Shown here one piece after another: positions 61,203-64,000 of a stretch of DNA of 64,000 bases (position 1 is its first letter; every line of letters begins with the position of its first letter). The translations under genes were made by a program, and so were the position numbers. This DNA comes from Phycisphaerae bacterium. Lineage in GTDB: Bacteria > Planctomycetota > Phycisphaerae > UBA1845 > PWPN01. The notes beneath the pieces are model-generated. The model worked only from the letters and a program-made list of their open reading frames with translations, was not told where the DNA came from and did no database searches. The stretch covers positions 1 to 64,000 of the forward strand of contig JAAYDF010000002.1 of assembly GCA_012729395.1 (NCBI GenBank), in the 5' to 3' direction.

Positions 61203-63260
61203 ATGCTCACTCGCACGATGTATCGATCCTGTCGCGTGTGGCAGAGGCTGCGCGGCGCACCGGGCCCGGGAGGGCTGCCGGGATCGCTCTATCTCGCCGC
61301 GATGCTCTGTCTGACGCTGGCTTCCGCACCGGCCGCCGCTCATCCCCTGGGCGAAGACAGCATCACCCACTTCAGCATGCTGCACCTTCACCTGGATCGT
61401 CTGGAGGTCGATCTGATTCTCGACATTGCCGAGTACCCCACCGCGACCATCCTCCGCGACGAGATCGACACTGACCGCGATGGCATAGACAGCCCTGACG
61501 AGCAGCAGCGGTGGCTGGACCGCAAAGCGGTCGAGCTGGCGTCACAGCTCAAGCTGTCGATTGACGGGCAAGCGGTGGCCCTCGAACCCATGGAGCATCT
61601 TGTTGATACTCGCACCGGTCGGCCGATCGCGCCGGGCCGGCTGATGGTCACGACCCCGGGCGTGGCTAATCTGCCCACCTATCGCCTGATCATCCGTTAT
61701 CACGGCAACTACCCGGCACCGCTGGGCGAGCAGCCACACACGCTAGCCTACGAAGACAACACGTTTCCCGGGCGACGCGGGCTGATGCGTATCCTGCTGG
61801 AGCGCACCTCGCTTATCGAGCAACTGCCGCATGCGGATGACCGGGCGTTGGCGGAACTCAGCGAAGGCGGAATCCCCGAGGCCGTGCGGACCGTGCTCGC
61901 ACAGCGAGGATCGGGGCTTTCCGACGAAGCGATGCTGAAACCGGGGAAGGACGGGCAGAGCTGGCTCATCCACGACGGCCCGCGGCGGCACCTACTCGAA
62001 GCCAAGCGCGGCGGGCTGGGTATCCATCGGCTGCCTCGCGTGACGGCCATTCCACCCCGGCCCGACTACTGGGACGAGTGCCGGCTCGACCCGTTCATCT
62101 ACGAGCAATACGACCCAGGCCACATGCCTTACGAACGCGAGACGAGCTTGCGGTTTCAGATCGAGGAGATCGGCGCCGACCCGACCTCGCCCGGGCTCGG
62201 GGCCGGCCTGGCCGCGGAACCTGACCCCGAGGCCCTCGCCGCGATGCTGGCTCGGCTCAACGACCCGCGTAACGACCCTGCGATCCGCAGCCCCTACCAA
62301 CGTAACGCGGATCGCCTCATCGGCCTCTTGCATAGCCCTGGGGGCCTGTGGGTGTTTCTGACGATCACCGGGTTGGCGTTCGCCTACGGCGCGATTCACG
62401 CCCTCATGCCCGGCCACGCCAAGACGCTGGTGGCCGCGTATCTCATCAGCAGGAATGGCACCTGGTGGCACGCAGTGGTTCTCGCGGTCGTGGTGACCAT
62501 CACCCACACCGCCCTGGTGGTCATCCTCGGGCTGGTGATTTGGGCCTTCCAGGCAACGCGGCCCGATCTTGGGCCGATGCTGCAACTATGGCTCGGCGTG
62601 CTGGCCGGCCTGCTGGTGGCGGTCATGGGACTGGCCCTGGCCTGGCGGGCGGCCACCGGGCGGACCGCACACCATCACCATCACGAACACACGCACACGC
62701 ACGCCCGGCCATCCTGGCTCCGCACGCTTTTCACTCACTCCCATCCCCATCCGACAGCCGCGGAGCATGGCCATTCACACCCGCACAGCCACGAGCACAC
62801 ACACGAGCACCCGCACAATCACGAGCACCCGCACAATCACCAACATGAGCATCATCCCATCGCTGAAGGTGACCGCATCACCATCCGGCTGCTCATTCTG
62901 ATGGGCATCACCGGCGGAATCGTGCCCTGCCCAACCGCGACGATCATGATGCTGCTGGGTATCGGGGCCAACGTGGTGGCCGGCGCGCTGTACGCCATCG
63001 GGATCTTCAGCCTCGGTCTGGCGTTGACGCTGATGGCCATCGGGTTCCTCGCCTTGGGTAGCCGCCGATTTGCCGCCAGGCTGTTGGCTGACACTGACCA
63101 GGACGGGCGAGAGAGGCTCTCCCGGCACGGCCACCGGCTCATGCTCCGGATTTTACCTGCCGTCAGTGGGCTCGTCGTCTTCGCCCTCGGCAGCGCGATC
63201 GCGACGCATTACCTCTACTATCTGCACACCGGCGCCGCCCTCTTCAGCTGGATTCGTTGA
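61203..63260 (+). CDS. NicO/RcnA-type nickel-cobalt exporter with large exported N-terminal domain
   Basis: The 685-residue protein carries a signal (LYLAAMLCLTLASAPAAAHP) and then a domain of about 350 residues with beta character (LHLDRLEVDLILDIAEYPTA), which may be a periplasmic sensor or chaperone-like part. From residue 380 on, six or so membrane spans follow the NicO pattern: GLAFAYGAIHALMPGHAKTL with the metal-binding histidines, VTITHTALVVILGLVIWAF, and the C-terminal GGIVPCPTATIMMLLGIGA. A loop with more than 30 histidines (from HHHHHEHTHTHARPSW) lies between them, typical of nickel/cobalt exporters. ATG 61203 was chosen; ATG 61218 is also possible. No regulator gene is adjacent. Confidence 0.85.
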   Translation: MLTRTMYRSCRVWQRLRGAPGPGGLPGSLYLAAMLCLTLASAPAAAHPLGEDSITHFSMLHLHLDRLEVDLILDIAEYPTATILRDEIDTDRDGIDSPDEQQRWLDRKAVELASQLKLSIDGQAVALEPMEHLVDTRTGRPIAPGRLMVTTPGVANLPTYRLIIRYHGNYPAPLGEQPHTLAYEDNTFPGRRGLMRILLERTSLIEQLPHADDRALAELSEGGIPEAVRTVLAQRGSGLSDEAMLKPGKDGQSWLIHDGPRRHLLEAKRGGLGIHRLPRVTAIPPRPDYWDECRLDPFIYEQYDPGHMPYERETSLRFQIEEIGADPTSPGLGAGLAAEPDPEALAAMLARLNDPRNDPAIRSPYQRNADRLIGLLHSPGGLWVFLTITGLAFAYGAIHALMPGHAKTLVAAYLISRNGTWWHAVVLAVVVTITHTALVVILGLVIWAFQATRPDLGPMLQLWLGVLAGLLVAVMGLALAWRAATGRTAHHHHHEHTHTHARPSWLRTLFTHSHPHPTAAEHGHSHPHSHEHTHEHPHNHEHPHNHQHEHHPIAEGDRITIRLLILMGITGGIVPCPTATIMMLLGIGANVVAGALYAIGIFSLGLALTLMAIGFLALGSRRFAARLLADTDQDGRERLSRHGHRLMLRILPAVSGLVVFALGSAIATHYLYYLHTGAALFSWIR
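62790..62860 (+). repeat. His-rich 18-bp coding repeat
   Basis: Within the histidine loop of the NicO gene, units encoding HEHPHN repeat (CACGAGCACCCGCACAAT, 18 bp), preceded by related HSHEHTHEHPHN wording. Slippage here would change loop length without shifting the frame. Confidence 0.7.
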
Positions 63261-63325
63261 GTGCCTCGGCGGCCCTTTGGCGAAGACGTGGTGCCTGCCG
63301 AATGATCGCGGGGCAGGTAGTGAAG

Positions 63326-64000
63326 TCATCTCCCCTGCCAATGCGGGGCCAGCGAACGCGGCGACCAGTCGGCCAGCCAGGCCGCGAAGGTCCGCACCTC
63401 CTCGTCGTAGCTGAAGCCGGGAACACGACGCCAGATCTCAGCCGTGAAAGGCATCAGGGCGACGAGCACCAGCACCACGGTGACGCATGCTGCCAGATAC
63501 CGTGCCCGGAGACGCTGCCGCAATGACATGAACGCGGTCAGCCGAGCCATCCGGGCCATCCCGATCACCGCCAGGAGAGCCGCCGGCGCAACCACCTGCT
63601 GATGGTAATGCCCCGACCGCCGGGTCATCAGCCACAGCAGCGTCACCTCCACCGCCAGCCACAGCCAGGCCAGCCGGGCCGCGTCGTGTTCGAGCGGCAG
63701 CTGTCGGCCCCGCGATTCGGTGGGTGTGCGGCAAGAAGTGCCCAGCACAAGGCCCACGATGGCCCACCACGCCGTGGCGGCCACCGGTGCGAATCGGTAT
63801 CCATGCCACCCGCGCGGCCATGCCAGCTCCACATATTCGCCTGACCGCGACGCCAAGTCCGCTAAGTGCGGTCCCAGCCAGCCCCGCACATAGAGGAGAA
63901 CCGCCGGCGGTACCCAGACCACGGCCATGCCGAACGCACTCCAGGCCACGCCTCGCCAGATGTCGCGAACCCGTCCTTCCTCCGCGGCACGCAGCAATCC
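63326..64000 (-). CDS. Membrane protein, probable glycosyltransferase-39-like, 5' end missing
   Basis: The frame stays open to the right edge of the window, so only about 224 C-terminal residues are visible. Four to five spans appear: WSAFGMAVVWVPPAVLLYVR, AATAWWAIVGLVLGTS, LAWLWLAVEVTLLWLM, VVAPAALLAVIGMARMARL and AACVTVVLVLVALMPFTAEI. The pattern TRRSGHYHQQVVAPAALL, short hydrophobic spans alternating with arginine- and tryptophan-rich loops, recalls dolichyl-phosphate-mannose-type (GT39/ArnT-like) membrane glycosyltransferases. The catalytic N-terminal part is outside, so this is tentative. Confidence 0.55.
   Translation of the reverse strand, partial: GLLRAAEEGRVRDIWRGVAWSAFGMAVVWVPPAVLLYVRGWLGPHLADLASRSGEYVELAWPRGWHGYRFAPVAATAWWAIVGLVLGTSCRTPTESRGRQLPLEHDAARLAWLWLAVEVTLLWLMTRRSGHYHQQVVAPAALLAVIGMARMARLTAFMSLRQRLRARYLAACVTVVLVLVALMPFTAEIWRRVPGFSYDEEVRTFAAWLADWSPRSLAPHWQGR

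Noticed and set aside
60624-61391. 255-codon minus-strand frame across the second repeat cluster
   Set aside because: It encodes only serine/arginine/proline repeats derived from the AACGAGCCC module and overlaps the NicO start.

Overview
The window is high-GC DNA, roughly 60-65% by eye, with 47 protein genes or gene remnants and no rRNA or recognisable tRNA. The gene content points to a member of the Planctomycetota, possibly near the Phycisphaerae. The main clues are a PEP-CTERM protein, a DUF1571 protein, a very long K+-dependent-type membrane pyrophosphatase, a PduS/PduT bacterial-microcompartment pair, a GH109-like Gfo/Idh/MocA protein with a Tat signal, and families of GC-rich palindromic repeats between genes. 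This assignment is inference from family content, not from a marker gene.

Layout. 1-6.1 kb: two Ig-like (SbsA/Big_5 type) exported proteins, then 6-phosphogluconolactonase and a class III aminotransferase on the minus strand. 6.8-13.5 kb: a sigma-70 family factor, a minus-strand two-gene operon (145-aa protein plus a 1663-aa DUF4132/MolR-like giant), and a broken second copy of the sigma gene. The operon thus sits between two copies of the same sigma-factor 3' end. 13.7-22.7 kb: membrane protein, Dtd-like deacylase with an altered active-site motif, HD-GYP protein, ribosomal protein S21, membrane pyrophosphatase, O-methyltransferase-like protein and a GH43 glycosidase. 22.8-29.2 kb: an RlmI-like methyltransferase carrying an in-frame insertion, a repeat array, and an RND efflux pump with its adaptor. 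29.4-33.8 kb: ComF, a lipoprotein, a PAS histidine kinase and a DUF1571 protein.

34.1-36.0 kb holds a PduS-like Fe-S flavoprotein followed at once by a PduT-like shell protein, with no enzymes or other shell genes of a microcompartment nearby. 36.1-39.8 kb holds a methyltransferase, a condensation-domain (PapA-like) acyltransferase and a UGT/MGT glycosyltransferase, which together suggest a small glycolipid or acyl-glycoside pathway. 39.8-49.7 kb holds a LOG-family protein, MltA, the remains of a small protein/nucleotidyltransferase pair, DinB, GH109-like, GAPDH, DUF763 and an unrecognised membrane-anchored protein. 50.1-63.3 kb holds two tandem PilZ proteins, a lipoprotein, an M20 dipeptidase, a PEP-CTERM protein coupled to a DUF2225/TPR protein, HtpX and LemA, a long coiled-coil protein and a NicO/RcnA-type metal exporter. 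A membrane protein runs off the right edge.

The less usual material is largely between and inside the genes. At least four repeat families recur: a 51-bp AACGAGCCC/GGGCTCGTT module, a 34-bp GTGGCGACCGG module, CACTG hairpins, and GGCGAGACGCCGGTGCCAC elements. Some of them form the ends or the middle of reading frames. A 32-bp perfect inverted repeat and a pair of AT-rich inverted repeats with compensatory base changes stand apart from these families.
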